A DNA stretch of 64,000 nucleotides, taken from positions 12,943,571-13,007,570 of the forward strand of contig NC_092685.1 of assembly GCF_964275005.1 (NCBI RefSeq), given 5' to 3'. Every line of letters starts with the position of its first letter. Position 1 is the stretch's first letter. Below are positions 10,737-29,086 of the stretch, piece by piece. Source of the stretch: Diadema setosum (Eukaryota; Echinodermata; Echinoidea; Diadematoida; Diadematidae). The notes under the pieces were generated by a model that did no database searches, had not been told where the DNA came from, and saw nothing but the letters and a program-made list of their open reading frames with translations. The translations under genes and the position numbers were made by a program.

Positions 10737-11270
10737 CTTTTTTTTTCTGCCGTGGAACTACCGTGTTTCCCGGAATCGTACTGGTTGAAATTGAAATGTG
10801 AAATTAATGTTGTTGTTGTTGTTGCTTGTTGCTGCTGCTGAAGTTGTTGTTTTACTACCATTGGATACTTGTAGCGTAAAATATCCTACAAAGTGGGAAC
10901 TAAAAATTCCGGCCCAGATACAAAGATGATAAAATCACATCTATATATATGTTTCCCTATTTCCCTTTTCCCCTATCTCAAGTAATGTATTCTACTTCCA
11001 GTAGTAGGCCTAATGTCTCATCTTTAAAAGGAAGCAAATTTTGACGGTATTTTCCGATTTTCAAGTTTTAATGTTATTAATGTTGTCATCAGTCAGTCCA
11101 ATCATCATTGGAACGATTCTCTGTTGTCTGCCTATGTTTAAGAAATCATAATCGTCTGCTTGTGTGAGTGCGTGGCATGATTGGTTATGTCTCTCTGGTT
11201 TGGTAGAAGCCATCCTATCCTGAAAGATCTTTCAATCATTTAATCAATCAATCAATCCATCCATCCATCC

Positions 11271-11312
<42 letters not shown>

Positions 11313-14300
11313 TAACCAATCAACCAATCAATCGATAATATAAATATATCATCTGTAAACATGAGTAACCATGTCATTGACAATTGATAAATCCATGGAT
11401 TGCCATACCATACACTTATGTGGATTATGTGAGCGTCACTGTTATGGTTGTTGTTGTTGTTGCTGCTGTTGTTGTACACAGATCAGTTACTAATAGTGGA
11501 TAATATGTCGATGAAGAATTATGATTCTGCCAATGGGTTGATGGTCCCAGGGATTCAGCTTACGCGTGTGGGCTCTCTACCGAGTCTCCTGTGTGGTCAG
11601 TAAGGGCGGTCAGTGGTCAGCAGTCTAAGGGTTCTTTTCCAAGTACAGCTCATGGTAGACCTCTCACAACCTGCGACATGAAAACAGTCGGCACTCGTCA
11701 TCAATTTGACCATCAGTATTATACATCATCATTAATACTGCAAATGAAACTTGGTTGACAACAAAATGCTGCTTTATCCTCGGTCTTCCTATATACACAT
11801 CCACTCCCAACCAAAATCATTCAGAAAAAAACAGACAAAACAACAACAACAATAACAACAACAAGCTGCAAATTATCCCCGGGAAACTATCAGACAACAA
11901 AACAAAAACTATACGTCATTAGCTCGCCTACATAATTATTTACCAACCTACATCATGGTTCTCTCCGATATAAACACTAGAGCGGTCCATTGTCAAAGTG
12001 ATAAAAACCTTTACGCTGTCTGATCTTCTGCATTCGTTACCATGGCAGCATGCAAGATGGAATAATGATGAATAGCATACACCACACATGTTTGTGTCGG
12101 TTGTAATGGCAACTTGTGCTGACAATAAACAAAAGTCATTGGTCCGTGAATGTTGTGGCGGACTCTGGAACATGCGCGAACTTCCCCTTTGGCAAGCGGC
12201 CAACTGCGACAGGAAACGGGAATACAAGAAGAGCAAGAGGTCACTGTATGTTTCACAAAGTTTTTGACTCCGGTGCGATGTGTGTTATTGGGATCGATCC
12301 TGTATTCGCCAGAGTCGTGATGATGATTTCGTTTACTACTACAACGTGCTATGATTATAGTTACCAGTGACTACTAGGATTTCCGTGTCTCGTGACATGG
12401 AAGGGTCATGTTGCCATTTGTACTTGTAGTCTCATGAGTAACATGAGTCAGGCTATCCATTTATCCCTCTTTCCTTCCCATTTTCCATACCACTCCACAA
12501 GTATGAATGTCCGTGATGTGTGTGCCTATATTATGAATATAATTTATGCCCGTTTTTTTAATGGCTATTATACTACTAAAACACTGAAAGATCGGTATTT
12601 ATTTCCGTTGATGTAGGACAATTTGTCAATCAGTTGCAATAAAAACGACTCGACAAAAGAGTTCACCATTTTGAATATCAATCACATTGCCTAATCGAAA
12701 TATTTCTGATGATGACATAATAAGAATAACGATGAAAATACTAAGAGAATGGTTTTGTTTGTTTGTTCATTTCCATCTGTGAAGATGGCTGGATAGCCCA
12801 TATTCAGCTATGTTAAGCTGGTCTTCCATGGGGTCCAGTTGGATGTGAGGTGGTGATGATGATAATTATCATTACCATAATGACAGTGGAAATAGTTGAT
12901 AGTCGGAAGAGAATGATGAAAAGGAGATGGGGAAACTGTGAAATTCAGATGTCATGATTAACCATTCGAAGACAATGCTAAAATAGTATTATTGTTTCAA
13001 TAATACCCTAATAAAAGTAAAACCTTATCGTAACGTCCATTAATAATGTCAAGGTTAGCACGCTAGCTGGCATCACATAATTCTAATTTCCTGTATATTT
13101 CTTTAGACCAGTAACTATCACTTGCACACAAAATAATGGAAAAAAAATACCAATGTCCAAGTTATTTTAATAGCTTGAACAGTATGAGTAATGTTTAAAG
13201 GGTCAACATACGGAACATGCATAATATCGTGTGAAGTGGTAACGCTTTTCGCGATTCATGGAACTCGACTAATGGTGAAGGGATTCCGTGGGCCGGGATT
13301 ACCTTATTACCAATAGATTATCAAATGTTGACGAAGCGACAACTTTTGTTAAGAGGTGTCGCAACACGCCCGCTTTCCGAGTTAAGCGAAGTTTGTTGTT
13401 ATTGTTGTTGTTGTCCCTATTGTCTCTCCACCCCCGTTACTCAGTGGGAGAGCAATAGTCGGGTGGTCGTCCATTCATCACATTCATCTCCGTGCTTTGT
13501 CATGCAGATAAGGATGCCCGACACGCGCGGTCGAGGATGCTGAGCACCCGTCCGTGGCGGATTGCAGGCGGTGTGGTTGGGTTGCAAAAGAGTGCATCCC
13601 CTGTTGGGAAAGCACCCGATCGTCTCTTATCTGAAGAAAAAAAAAACACACACAAAGCCATTACAAGTCTAAAAAGTTTTAGAACGAGTTACTAAACCAC
13701 GAAGTCATGCACACCTACTTGTGTACGTTCTCCTTTCATTTGAATTTTATTTATGGAATATTTTCAGTTCTCGAGGCAAGAAGTAAACTGGTTAAGAGAA
13801 AAAAAAAATATTTATTATGTTCATAAAATCTTTCGAAGATACAATGTAATTTCATTCCGCGGCGAGATAGACTTTGCATGACGAATATACAATATGTGTC
13901 AAGCTATTACCCTCACGAAAAAAAAAAAAAAAAAAAAACCAACCCTTACACACACAGACGGTTATTCGAAACGTTGTAAACAATGATTTGAATGCGTTAA
14001 GTCCCATCTGTTGATTTGCTCTCTGATTATTTTGTTCATAACATTGTGTTAAGATAAACTCTCTGATCCATTTGTCCATAACTAGACTTCAAGTCACACA
14101 CCTTTGTATATACAATATTCGTAGTCCAAAACGTTTTTATCATTGTTACCCTCTTCCTCAAAAAAGAGACATGTTTTCAAACACGAAAAATGTTTCATCA
14201 AAAGGAATATTTTTATTTTCTCTTTCATGAGAACAGAAACGAAAAAAAGAGACCATGAAAATGAGTGGTTCATAATAAGAAAATTGCATTACTTTTTGAT

Positions 14301-17300
14301 ACAGACAAGATTTAAAGTTGTTCTTGTTTTCTAGGACTTTCAATCATTTTTCCCCTTAGGTTCAAAATAAAATGTATCATCAACGCGAAACATTGGGGGG
14401 GGGGGGTCGTCTTACTTTCTTGCGACCTTGGATTCATCGTATAACAACAGAGAGGGAAAGTAAAAAGAAATAAAATGCAGCGATCAACTCTTGCGACTAT
14501 ACAAACGGCCAAGGAAACTTACAGGATCCGAACGTGTTTTACTACGATAAGATTGAGCCAAATCTGTCCCTGGTTGCGCTGTCTCAATGTCGACTGACCA
14601 ATTTCTCTTCAATGACACGGATTGGCAGAAAGTCACGTTCTCTGCGGAGGAAATCTCTGATGGAAAATAATGACAACGAAAGCAGACTCTGTCCAGTGTT
14701 ACTCCTCACGCTTGTATAGAGAGCTGACGTTTTGGAATCTTGTTTTCTATCCACTTTCTTGGCACAATAGCTGGTTACGTCCGCTGAAAAGTTTTCTCAT
14801 AATTACTATCAGTTCCTCCTTCTGTGTTGCTTGGTTTTGATGGCTGTTTTCGTAATTGCGACAAAAATGCAAATATCACTGGCATTTTTCAGGACGGTTC
14901 GAGAGGGAGTTATGTACATCAAACCATGCATGATTAAACCATGACCAACAAATTACCAAAAAAACAACAACAACAACTACTGGTATTTGAATATTAATTA
15001 ACAAGTAAAATGGATTGGTTAGGTGAAGACTAAAAGAAATTAAAAAAAAAAGTTAGTGGACGTAATACTACCGAAGAACATCTTCCTATTAATTTTGTAC
15101 AAGGGAAAACTATCACCTTCAAAAAAAATTTATGAAATAATGGCCTTTTTATGTATCTGTATGACACAGCAACCTAAGCATTAGCAACAATCCTATACTC
15201 AACAGGCAGAATAATTCAATTAATCGGTTTGGTGATTGTTTCTAGGTGTGTTTGTTTGTGTGTTTGTTTCTTTGTGTGCATTGGGAAGAAGTTGTTCTCG
15301 AATGACATAAAATCGTATCACGGAGTCAACTTTCTGATCCAACAATAAGAACATTTCTGCCATTTTATCAGTATTCTATAAATCCGTCCTTTTACCTGAA
15401 TGATCATTGATGTGAAACACTTTCTTTTTTCATTTTTTTTTTCTCATAGCCTTTGATCTTGATATATCATCACGCCCAAGGACAATTCCTTTTGATGTGA
15501 GATCATAGTCTGCATCTAGAGCGACAGTCATTCCACTCTACTATGCGATGACGTATGATGTTGAAAGCCGAAATAGGTCTGATTTTACAGCCTACCTAAG
15601 GAAATCAACGTAGTACAGCTGAGCAAGGTCAAATCACAGCATAGTCTATGAACGTGCCTTAGAGCGACAGAAGTGACGTCATGGAAAAAGTAGGTCACAT
15701 TTAGTCTAACTTTCATGCCCCCTCCATTCATTTTTTAACATATTCAGGGACTAGACATCTCGGATTCTCCCAGCGTCAGTACACCATACGAAGTAAGATT
15801 AAGTATTTTGAGGGACATTCATAATTACGAATGGAATTCTATTCTAATTCTATTCTGTTCTATTCAGGAATTCTAATGTGTGCGGACGTGCGATGTGTGC
15901 AAGATGTTGCGGCATTTTCCTTGTTTGCGCGTCGCAAAAACCATGGTGACTTTCCTGATCGTGTCGGGATGGGTCAAAACAGATGAAACCGAAACAAACG
16001 TTCCTGGCAACATGCGAACGCACCTGGCAGTGTGTGGGAAAACACGCCTATAACAAAATGATTGTTGTATCAACCACAGGTTTGTTTCAGGGCAGTTTGC
16101 AAGATATTAACCCACTGACTTCGAACTAGTGTGACTCCCTATATAATAAACTATTGCGTCTGTACACGCCACATCGCGTGCACGGTCCAATAGCTTAATG
16201 TAAACTATCGCATTAAATGATTAGGTATCGATTTCTCTTCTTCTCCCTTGAGATCAAATATCAAGATGATCCTCGATGGTGCAACGTCAAGAACTCTTGT
16301 ATCGAGTATACCATTACAGGGGTATGTTACTGCAGATTCCATCATGTGCGTTGTCACTTTTTTTTTTGGTCGTATTGTATCATATTGCATTATGTTGTAA
16401 AGGCAATGGAAACGAAGTTTCCGTGTATATCCATGGACCCATCAAAAATCAGAATCTATTCATGGGTCTACTGCCAGACGCGACAGCAAACATAGAGTTC
16501 ACCATGTGAACAGAACTTAGGAAAAAAAGAAATAGGTCCTTACCGTTTCGTTTCTATTTCAGCTCATACTATAATTATTCGTATATGCAATTCTGCAAAG
16601 TCTCATGCTTTGAGTCACAGATCAGTGATAAATCAGTGATTAATTCAAGTTTGATACAAGCCGTTACTTTCAGTCACAGAACAGTAGATTGTAAAAAGAG
16701 TTAGATGTTAAGGTTATTTCTGTCGATTGCTTAATCAGGCCTCTGATGTTCCCCACAACACCACAACAGTAGGGCCGAACCCCCACCAAAAAACAAACAA
16801 ACAAACAAACAAACAAACACACACACACACACATTATACAGTGAAAAGACAATACCTTCAAAAATATTTTGAAATAAATACCTGCAGTGAAAAGTGCAGC
16901 AAATTTAAAAAATTAAACGAGAAAGAGATACAGTTTGAGTTTTACTGATCATTATACCTTATTCTCTGTTATCACTGTTCATTTTACCTCATTCTATGTT
17001 ATCAAAGGAAGTGAAATATATAAGTTTTGTCGAAAAATGAAATAAACTTTGAAATTAAGTGGAATTGAATCATAATGTCGACCTAAACACCAAAATGACT
17101 CTACCATGTGTTCGTTATGCAATCACACAGTCTAAGCCGTGTTCTGTTTCTTTTAAGTTTTTGAAAGTGCTCAAAATACTGTACAATGACAGTGTGACAT
17201 AATTAAGCTTGACCTAGTGTACCCAGTGTTACCAAGCAAGTTCCAACAACATTAATCCCGAGATTTTGGAGATAATGTTTATAGATTAATGTTATGAGAG

Positions 17301-18201
17301 AGATAAATTGAAATTATTTATAATGCGATACAACAGAGGTATAGTAATGTGACTTTACCTCACAATTATTTTGTTTAATACATATCAGGAAAATGTGATT
17401 GATATCGTGATATCGACCTCTCTAGCCTTAATTGCTGCTTATGCATTGCTCTCGCAATATCTATTTTTTAAACATGTTATTCGTTTTTTGACACAAAAAA
17501 CACGCCATTTATTTGAAACAACAATGTCTGCTAACTTACGAAAGAGGTGGTGAAAATAATATGTATTTATAGATCAACGATCTACGGAAAGGGAGACTGA
17601 AATCAGTTTGATATGGTGTCAAAAACAAGTCTGGATTTGTCATGACTAATTCTTACCAAACGGCGAGTTCGCTCGCAGTTGAATAATTCTACCAGTTATT
17701 CTGGGAATAGATGCAAACTCGTCAAGTTACATACATGATAAACTCGATTACGCAATAAGCAGCTGAGATGCAATGAAAGTAGAATACGCAATGATCGCGT
17801 GAAAAACAATGACTCGAAGAAGGAGAGAAATTTGACTGCTGATGGCGAAATCGTGTTTCGAAGGCCGTTTTTTATTTCTTCAAATTTCTGTTAGGTGTGC
17901 TTGATGAAAATATGACCATAAAAACAGGTTATAGTTTAATGGTTAAAGATGTAATGATAGGTTATAATCGTGGATGCGGTGATAGAGGGATATATTCAAG
18001 TACATTACCAATGACACGCAGATTATACTCCTTTCGTAAAAGCTTGACTCCCTTATGCATATTCATATCCATCTCGAGCTCTGTGATAACAGCAGTGTGT
18101 CCACACACATTCGATCTCATTTAGTGTGGTGTATTAGCCATGCGCAGAAGTCCGCAGCGGACAGGCTTCTTGCCCATTCGAGAATCCTAAAATAGAACTG
18201 C
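10184..18201. other. Gene-poor 8-kb stretch upstream of the DUSP10 gene
   Basis: No gene could be supported. Simple repeats: AT at about 10681-10735, an AATC/ATCC tetranucleotide array at about 11228-11335, GTT/GCT at about 11448-11476, CAA at about 11838-11863, poly-A near 13918-13938, poly-G at 14395-14406, a TTCTA pentamer at 15835-15868, and AAAC followed by AC at 16793-16833. The open frames between them are short and not protein-like. Distal regulatory DNA for the gene at 18.6 kb may lie here but cannot be seen. Confidence 0.5.
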
Positions 18202-18290
18202 CAATGATGTCATTGTTTGAGTTGGCGAATGAGAAAGGAGTAGGGCATATATACACACCAAAGCTACCGCCGCGCAGATGTTCACTCGCT
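18202..18290 (+). promoter_or_regulatory. Candidate core promoter of the DUSP10-like gene
   Basis: A TATA-like ATATATA at 18247-18253 is followed, 31-36 bp downstream, by an initiator-like TTCACTC (about 18281-18287). A CRE/AP-1-like palindrome CAATGATGTCATTG lies at 18202-18215. It sits about 360 bp before the start codon. ATF/Jun binding would make sense as feedback for a JNK/p38 phosphatase, but this is inference. Confidence 0.35.
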
Positions 18291-18641
18291 CCGTACATGT
18301 CGTTCGTATCGTTGTACTGTGTTCTGCCGTCCCCTGAAATATTGGATATAACACTGTAAATATATGTCCGCAAAGGAGCAGTATTTTTGTATTTTTTCTA
18401 TATTTCTTTTGTGCAACGAAATATCGTGTTGTTGATCAACAGTTTGCCCCGGTACCTGTGTTGTTTCGGCGAGTCTGTAACAGGGAAACTACAGGATTAT
18501 ATCTGCGTACAGTTGTATATTTTCATACTTCCACTGCACTGCGAACAGTATAGTATATTATTAATATTATACCGTTGTACAGCCGTTGCATTACATACAG
18601 CTTGCATTTGAGTGTTCTGTTCTATACGTCGTTTGCATTCA

Positions 18642-21600
18642 ATGTCTCCTGACGCCTCATCAAGGTCTACTTCTGTCCAGTTATGTTCACCTCTTGTACC
18701 TACGAATAAGGAGCCTGCTGCACAATCGAAGTCGGACATTTTCGCGTTCAGTGAAACAAGCCCGCCAACGATTCCTCCTTCGCTCGAGACCGACACAACT
18801 GACAGCCCAGTAGCATACCAAATCATGGCGTCGCCATTTTCCTATTCATCGTCCGCGTTCTGCGCCAGTGCACTCAAGGCAGGTAGCGTAGGCTCGAAAG
18901 CCAGTGAGCACAAGGGCCTCCTCGCCTCCCGATCTTCGGCGTCTATGCTTTCTATCGCACCCGATAAATTGCAATGCCATTCCCCGAGGCTTCGTTGCAA
19001 GATGGACAATCGGAATCTTAACCAGGTAGCCTCTACCGCAGCTGTCCCTTCTGGCAACACCCCCGTCGTTCTCCCGCAGGAGCTGCTGAAGCGACTGGAT
19101 AGCTACTCTATGTCTTTGCAGGCACCACGGCTGGCGACCCATGGCCACCTGGGGACCCGCTCCATGATCTTGGTTGATATCCGGCCGTTTCTTGCTTTCA
19201 GCAGGCGACACATCTCTGGTGCACTCAATGTTAACTGCGCCAGCCGATTCTCCTGCCGACGGCTTCGCGAGGGCAAGCTGTCCCTCGTCGATCTCGTCAC
19301 GTCCGAGGAAGGCAAGCTCGAGTTCCAGAGACGCCTGGAGGATGGGAAGGAGGTCGTCGTCTACGACGAGGACACTCAGGGAATGGAAAGTCTCCCCGTA
19401 AATCATCCGACATCGCTTGTAATCAAGGCGCTGCGTAAGGAAGGAGTCAATGTCCGCTTGCTGAAAGGTAAGCACTGTTGGAAACAACACAAACAGGCAG
19501 AAAAATAAAAGAATACATAATTTAGTTTCATTTCGTTTAATTCGTTTAATACCTTTACGGTGTCCATGTCTTGATTATTGGAAGTGTGCCCGTAAATTTC
19601 ATGAATAATGAACTTTAATACATAAAGGTGCCAAAAATATGCAATTTGCCCTGTTGAGTAGCTCGATAGTAGTGGGTATCGGGTATTGGTTGGTGGCCAC
19701 TTGCAGGGCCAGGGTGGACGTGGCGAGAGGTAGATGAGGTTCATGACACTCCTCTGCTCTGTATACCAATTTTTCCAGAGCAGCCCTTCTCTCGGAGATG
19801 GAGTGAGTCTCGGCTCGCCCTTCCCCGCCGTCATCTTACCATCCGCCATGCACCCATCGCCTCCATCGCTGCTCCAGTTCTACCCCTCTTGCTCGCGCCA
19901 GCACAGGCCTGCCCTAAAAGTGGGAAGCAGCCATGAACTCTCACTCTCATCTCAGACCTCTGTGATGTGATGGCCAGCTCGGAGGGTTCCCGCACCCCCG
20001 AGCTGCTCTATGGCTGATCATCCCTGCGGACTGGTCCACCCGAAACTCGCATAATTCATATCGGGGTTGTGATTTTGTGAATGTAAACCATTGCACTCTT
20101 TGCAAGGTCCAAAACGCATCTCTATCACATCCTTACAAGACTTTTTTCTATCACACTTTGAATGCGCAAGGGCGATTTCCATACTATCAAGTACAGACAG
20201 TATATTAATCCAAGGTTTTGAAAGTACTTTCAATTCATAAATTTTGAATGTGTATCTACAATATACAATTCCATGATGGCCTGCTACGTGTTGTACATTT
20301 TGCAATATATATTAAACATTTTGTGGCAAAAGATATGCTCTGTTGCTTACCTCATATACCGAACATAATATGTGGACCAAGAGACTTTGTAAAAAAAAAA
20401 AGAAAAAAAAAAAGAAGTACCTTTGTATGTCTGAGCAAGGTATAGATGCAATGTAATAAAACATACGCTTATCAAAATATTAATCGACTGCGTTTTCCTC
20501 CTTTTGTGCAGGTGGTATCAAGGAGTTTTTGAACCACAGCGAATCGCAATGCGTCAGCGAGCTCAGGAATACGATTTCGGCCACCTCGTCGTCTACCTCA
20601 TCCCAGGACCCCAAGCACGGCGAGGAGCCACCGAGCCCGACGTCGGACAGCGAAAACCTTCTGCGAGGTGGCAGCGCCTGTCCCTCTGAAGGTATCCCCA
20701 TGACCCAAATCCTCCCCCACCTCTACGTCGGGAACGAAGTGGATGCCGCGAACCTAGACGAGCTCCGCCACCACGGCATCGGCTACGTGCTGAACGTCAC
20801 CAACACAGTGCCTTGTTTCCACGAAGGCGAGAGCGCCATGCACTACCTCAGGATACCCGTGCGCGACAACGGACTCATCAATCTCAGATGCCATTTCCAG
20901 AAAGCCTATGACTTTATCGGTGAGTCAAAGCAGAGCTCTGCGAAATGTAATTATCCTATGTCTCTCTTCAACGTATAAAAGATTGGACGACGGTAATGTC
21001 AGGGTCGTACACTGTATTTACACTGTGTTAAAAAAAAATACAAGAAACTAAAAATGATGACAAATTTGATGATGTTGTTACCTCTTGAACAGAAAGGGGG
21101 AGAAGGTTATGTTTTGCTTAGCTATTTACCTGTTATAATAGTATCTTATGCCGCATACGAATTGTTATGGTAAAGGATAGAGTGACAGAGCAAGACGAGA
21201 GATGGCGCTGTTCTTCCTCCGTCCCAATTCAGACTTCCTTACATTCTATGATTACATGTATTAAGTGAATTATTTCCCCCGATGCCTCCTGGTTTAATAT
21301 CCTACATTTGTATGGCATAATAATATACATGTAGATTTGCAAATTGCAGAAGCAAATTTATGCACTTTTATTTTTATTCCTCCATTTCCACCTTCTTTTC
21401 TATCCGGGCAGACGAAGCACGTCGCCGAAATGCCCGTGTCTTGGTGCACTGCCATGCTGGTATCTCCCGATCGTCCACTATCACCATTGCTTATGTGATG
21501 AAGTACATGAACCAGTCGATGACCCAGGCCTATCAGTTGGTGAAGAACAAGCGACCCATCATCGCACCAAACCTCGGCTTTGTCGGGCAGCTCATGGAGT

Positions 21601-21746
21601 TCGAGCAGGGACTCAAGCTGGCCGCCCAGCGAGTCGTCGGCAGAGGGCTGGCCGAAACTCCGCCAGCCAACTGCGCCAAGCAGCTCCACCAGAGCCGACC
21701 CAGCACTCCTATCGTGGAGATGGACACTGGCCTCTCGGAGGCGTAG
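18642..21746 (+). CDS. DUSP10: Dual-specificity MAP kinase phosphatase, DUSP10/MKP-5-like
   Basis: Dephosphorylates Thr and Tyr of stress MAP kinases (JNK/p38 in characterised MKP-5). Exons: 18642-19467, 20512-20919 and 21412-21746; all introns are GT-AG in phase 1, giving 522 aa (human about 480). The first in-frame ATG is 18642; an in-frame TGA lies at 18609. Residues 1-140 are Ser-rich and disordered. A rhodanese/Cdc25-like domain (about 145-280) contains ILVDIRPFLAF and the basic kinase-docking segment RFSCRRLREGK (about 200-211), as in MKP-5. The phosphatase domain (about 325-500) has general acid D394 and the signature HCHAGISR with C425 and R431. The motif KNKRPIIAPNLGF fits DUSP10 better than DUSP1/4/6/8/16. 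All catalytic residues are present. A possible AATAAA lies at 22993. Other MKP classes are less likely. Confidence 0.93.
19780..19972 (+). other. GC-rich, coding-like block in DUSP10 intron 1
   Basis: Between exons 1 and 2 the base composition jumps to high GC after a good acceptor (TTTTTCCAG, ending 19779). One frame reads a Ser/Pro-rich peptide to a TGA at 19968-19970. Joined in phase to exon 1 it would read another frame and stop after about 63 codons. It may be an alternative last exon, a decayed exon or a CpG-rich regulatory block. Confidence 0.25.
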
Positions 21747-23000
21747 CGGGATAAAACGTTCACCCGTGTGGCTCTAGCAAAATGATGAGAAAAGACTCAT
21801 GGGGGACTCTAACCCAGAGAGAACATTTTGTTTGAATTCAAGCCTTTTTCGTCAAGACTTTGATAAAAAAGGATGATTGAGGAAAGGTGCGGTGACCCTG
21901 TTTGTGCAGGACAATAATTCTGTCGAACTCTTTGTGCCCGCATTCTGTCTCATCACCAGGACTGCAACGCAAACACGAGAAGTACTAGGGATTTCTCTGC
22001 AACCAAAAACAGTCTGCTTCAACACGGACCTAAAGATTTTGACCACTCTGGTCTCAGCAATATCTAAATACTTTTTGTCTGAACTCCTGTGCCATAGAGC
22101 TAAACAAAATGATGATAGCTAAAATTCGGCTTCCAGCTTCCTTTTCAAAGGTAAACACTGAGCGCAGGTCGCTGTTATATGAGCACGTTTACTGCTTTTC
22201 GGAGAGTACTATTTTCGATGTTTCACCACGATTGAAAAAAAAAAAACACAGAAGATGCAAATTCTCCATGGTATTTTTGATATTGCCTCACGAAACAAAA
22301 CAGTGCACCAGCACAAATAAGAGGTTTGGCATTAAGGAAAAGTGTGATTGTTTGGCTCAGTATTTTAATGGTTAGCTCAACTTTTTTTTTTCTTCCTTTT
22401 TGTAAGATTTGTTGCGACAAGATTTATATGGATCCTTTTGGGAAGCCAGTGTTTATAATCCTAAAGACAATTTGAAATGGGAAATGATGGTTTGACGTTA
22501 GGAACCAGTTCATCAACTTCTGACAATATTACAGTATGAAAAAAAGAAATAAGGACATGATGATGAATGAAAATTATAGTGAGCCATGAATCGCATTTCT
22601 AGATATAAATAGGTAACTATTAGATGAAACAAAACGGGCAATGTAAAAATCGGAGACTGTAAAATCGCACGACTGGTGCAGATCGTTTGGGGTATTAAGT
22701 GGATCGTTGTATCGTGCAATAGAGAGTATTTTTTTCTTTGCGTTAGGTGCGTTCATGACTAGCACCACATGCAAATACTCCTGGTGGCAGGGGAGAAAAG
22801 TATTGGGATATTCAAACGAGTCCTCCTTTAGACCATTGATATCATATTTCATGTGCAATATTCTGGTGTTGGTTTGTTGTTGTTTTTTAACCAGTCACGT
22901 GATGTTCAAATTTTCTTTATACCCTTTTTCCTTAATAATCTCTGTTTTTTGTTTTTGTTTTCTTACAATATTATTGCTATCCAGTTCTATATAATAAACG
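21747..23000 (+). other. Probable 3' UTR of the DUSP10-like gene
   Basis: No coding signal. The first canonical poly-A signal after the stop is AATAAA at 22993-22998, which would give a 3' UTR of about 1.25 kb. Long AU-rich 3' UTRs are common for MKP mRNAs, but the true end is not shown by sequence alone. Confidence 0.35.
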
Positions 23001-27799
<4,799 letters not shown>

Positions 27800-28417
27800 T
27801 AGAGGGGAAATCCAGCCCAAATATAAGTTGGCCTGATGAGAAAGAATAAAATATTACGAGTTCAACAGTAAAATTTTGATCAAAATCGGATGAAAAATAA
27901 GGAAGTTATATGACATTTTGAAGATTCGCTAATTTTTCAGGAAACAGTTCTTGAAAGGTCGATATGAATATGCAAGTGGGAAAAATGATCATGTCATTAT
28001 ATCCTCACAACTTGCCATGTAGTTTGTACATAATATTTTGAAATTTCCAGTTTTTCATTCAAATGCAATTATGTCCCAGGATCAAATCCTGGTATATCCA
28101 ACTAATCACTATTCTGAAGTTATTCAATCAGGAATAACATCATCTTTCAAACTTCAATGACAAAAACATTGAATTTTCGTCATTTTTTGTTTGTTTGTAT
28201 AGGAACAATGAAAAATTGTGACGTTATGACATATTAGCTCACTCATTTGCATATTCATATCCACTGTACAAGAACTGTTTTGCAGAAATTAGCAAAACTT
28301 AGAAATGTCATAACTACCTTATTTTTCGTCCGATTTCAGTCAATTTTTTTACTGTTGAACTTGTAAGATTTTTTTTTTAATTAGACTAACTTATATTTAG
28401 ACTGGATTTCCCCTTTA
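27800..28417. mobile_element. Foldback MITE, family B (TIR GGGGAAATCCAG)
   Basis: TA, then GAGGGGAAATCCAGCCCAAA, is mirrored by a right end GACTGGATTTCCCCTT before TA at 28416. The 618-bp interior is palindromic: AATCGGATGAAAAATAAGG at the left and CCTTATTTTTCGTCCGATTT at the right. No open frame. Confidence 0.85.
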
Positions 28418-29086
28418 ATTATTGACATACCTTGGTTAAACAGTATGCCCAAGTATGCATCCCATAAGATTGGAAATGAAACTGATGATTGAGTGCACAA
28501 TATGGGAGAGAGCACCCATTACAGATTATTCATAATTGTCTTTCCGCATTGTTCATCAAATAAGTTGTTCAATTAGTAGTGGTTTGTAGGATAGGAAATT
28601 CTCAGCAAATTATACAGAGACTTAATGACAATTTGAATTTGAATGTGAATAATATCTCTATAGATGCTAAAATTGTAATCATTCAAAGAACATTCCTATG
28701 ATTGAATAATTATTGATAACAGCAGTAACAATAGTGATTATTATGTGCTCTAAAAAAGAGTAAGAGCAAGGAAAAGTCAGAAGCAATACTAAATGAATGT
28801 CTCCTTAATGGAAAATGAAACTCAAAACTATTGGAGGAATCAATGGGGGGGGGGCCTTTTTTTAGCAGAACATATATAGGGTCAGAATTTTTGCCCCCTT
28901 CCCACTTTTTTTTTCAGAAAATATAGGGTCTGACTTTTTTTGTGCTGCTTCTCAACCTCGATGTTTGCTAAGATTTCTTCTTCTTTTTCTTTTTCTTTTT
29001 TCTTTTTGCTTGTCATCCCCTAATCCTGAAAAAGATTGATGATTGATTGATGAAAAGATGATGAGAAGACCACAACACTTTGTGAC
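28418..29086. other. Non-coding stretch
   Basis: A short poly-G at 28845-28853 and a C/T-rich tract at 28970-29010. Nothing else seen. Confidence 0.5.

Noticed and set aside
18846-19490. 214-codon minus-strand frame opposite DUSP10 exon 1
   Set aside because: A shadow of the GC-rich phosphatase exon. The plus strand matches the MKP-5 rhodanese domain throughout.
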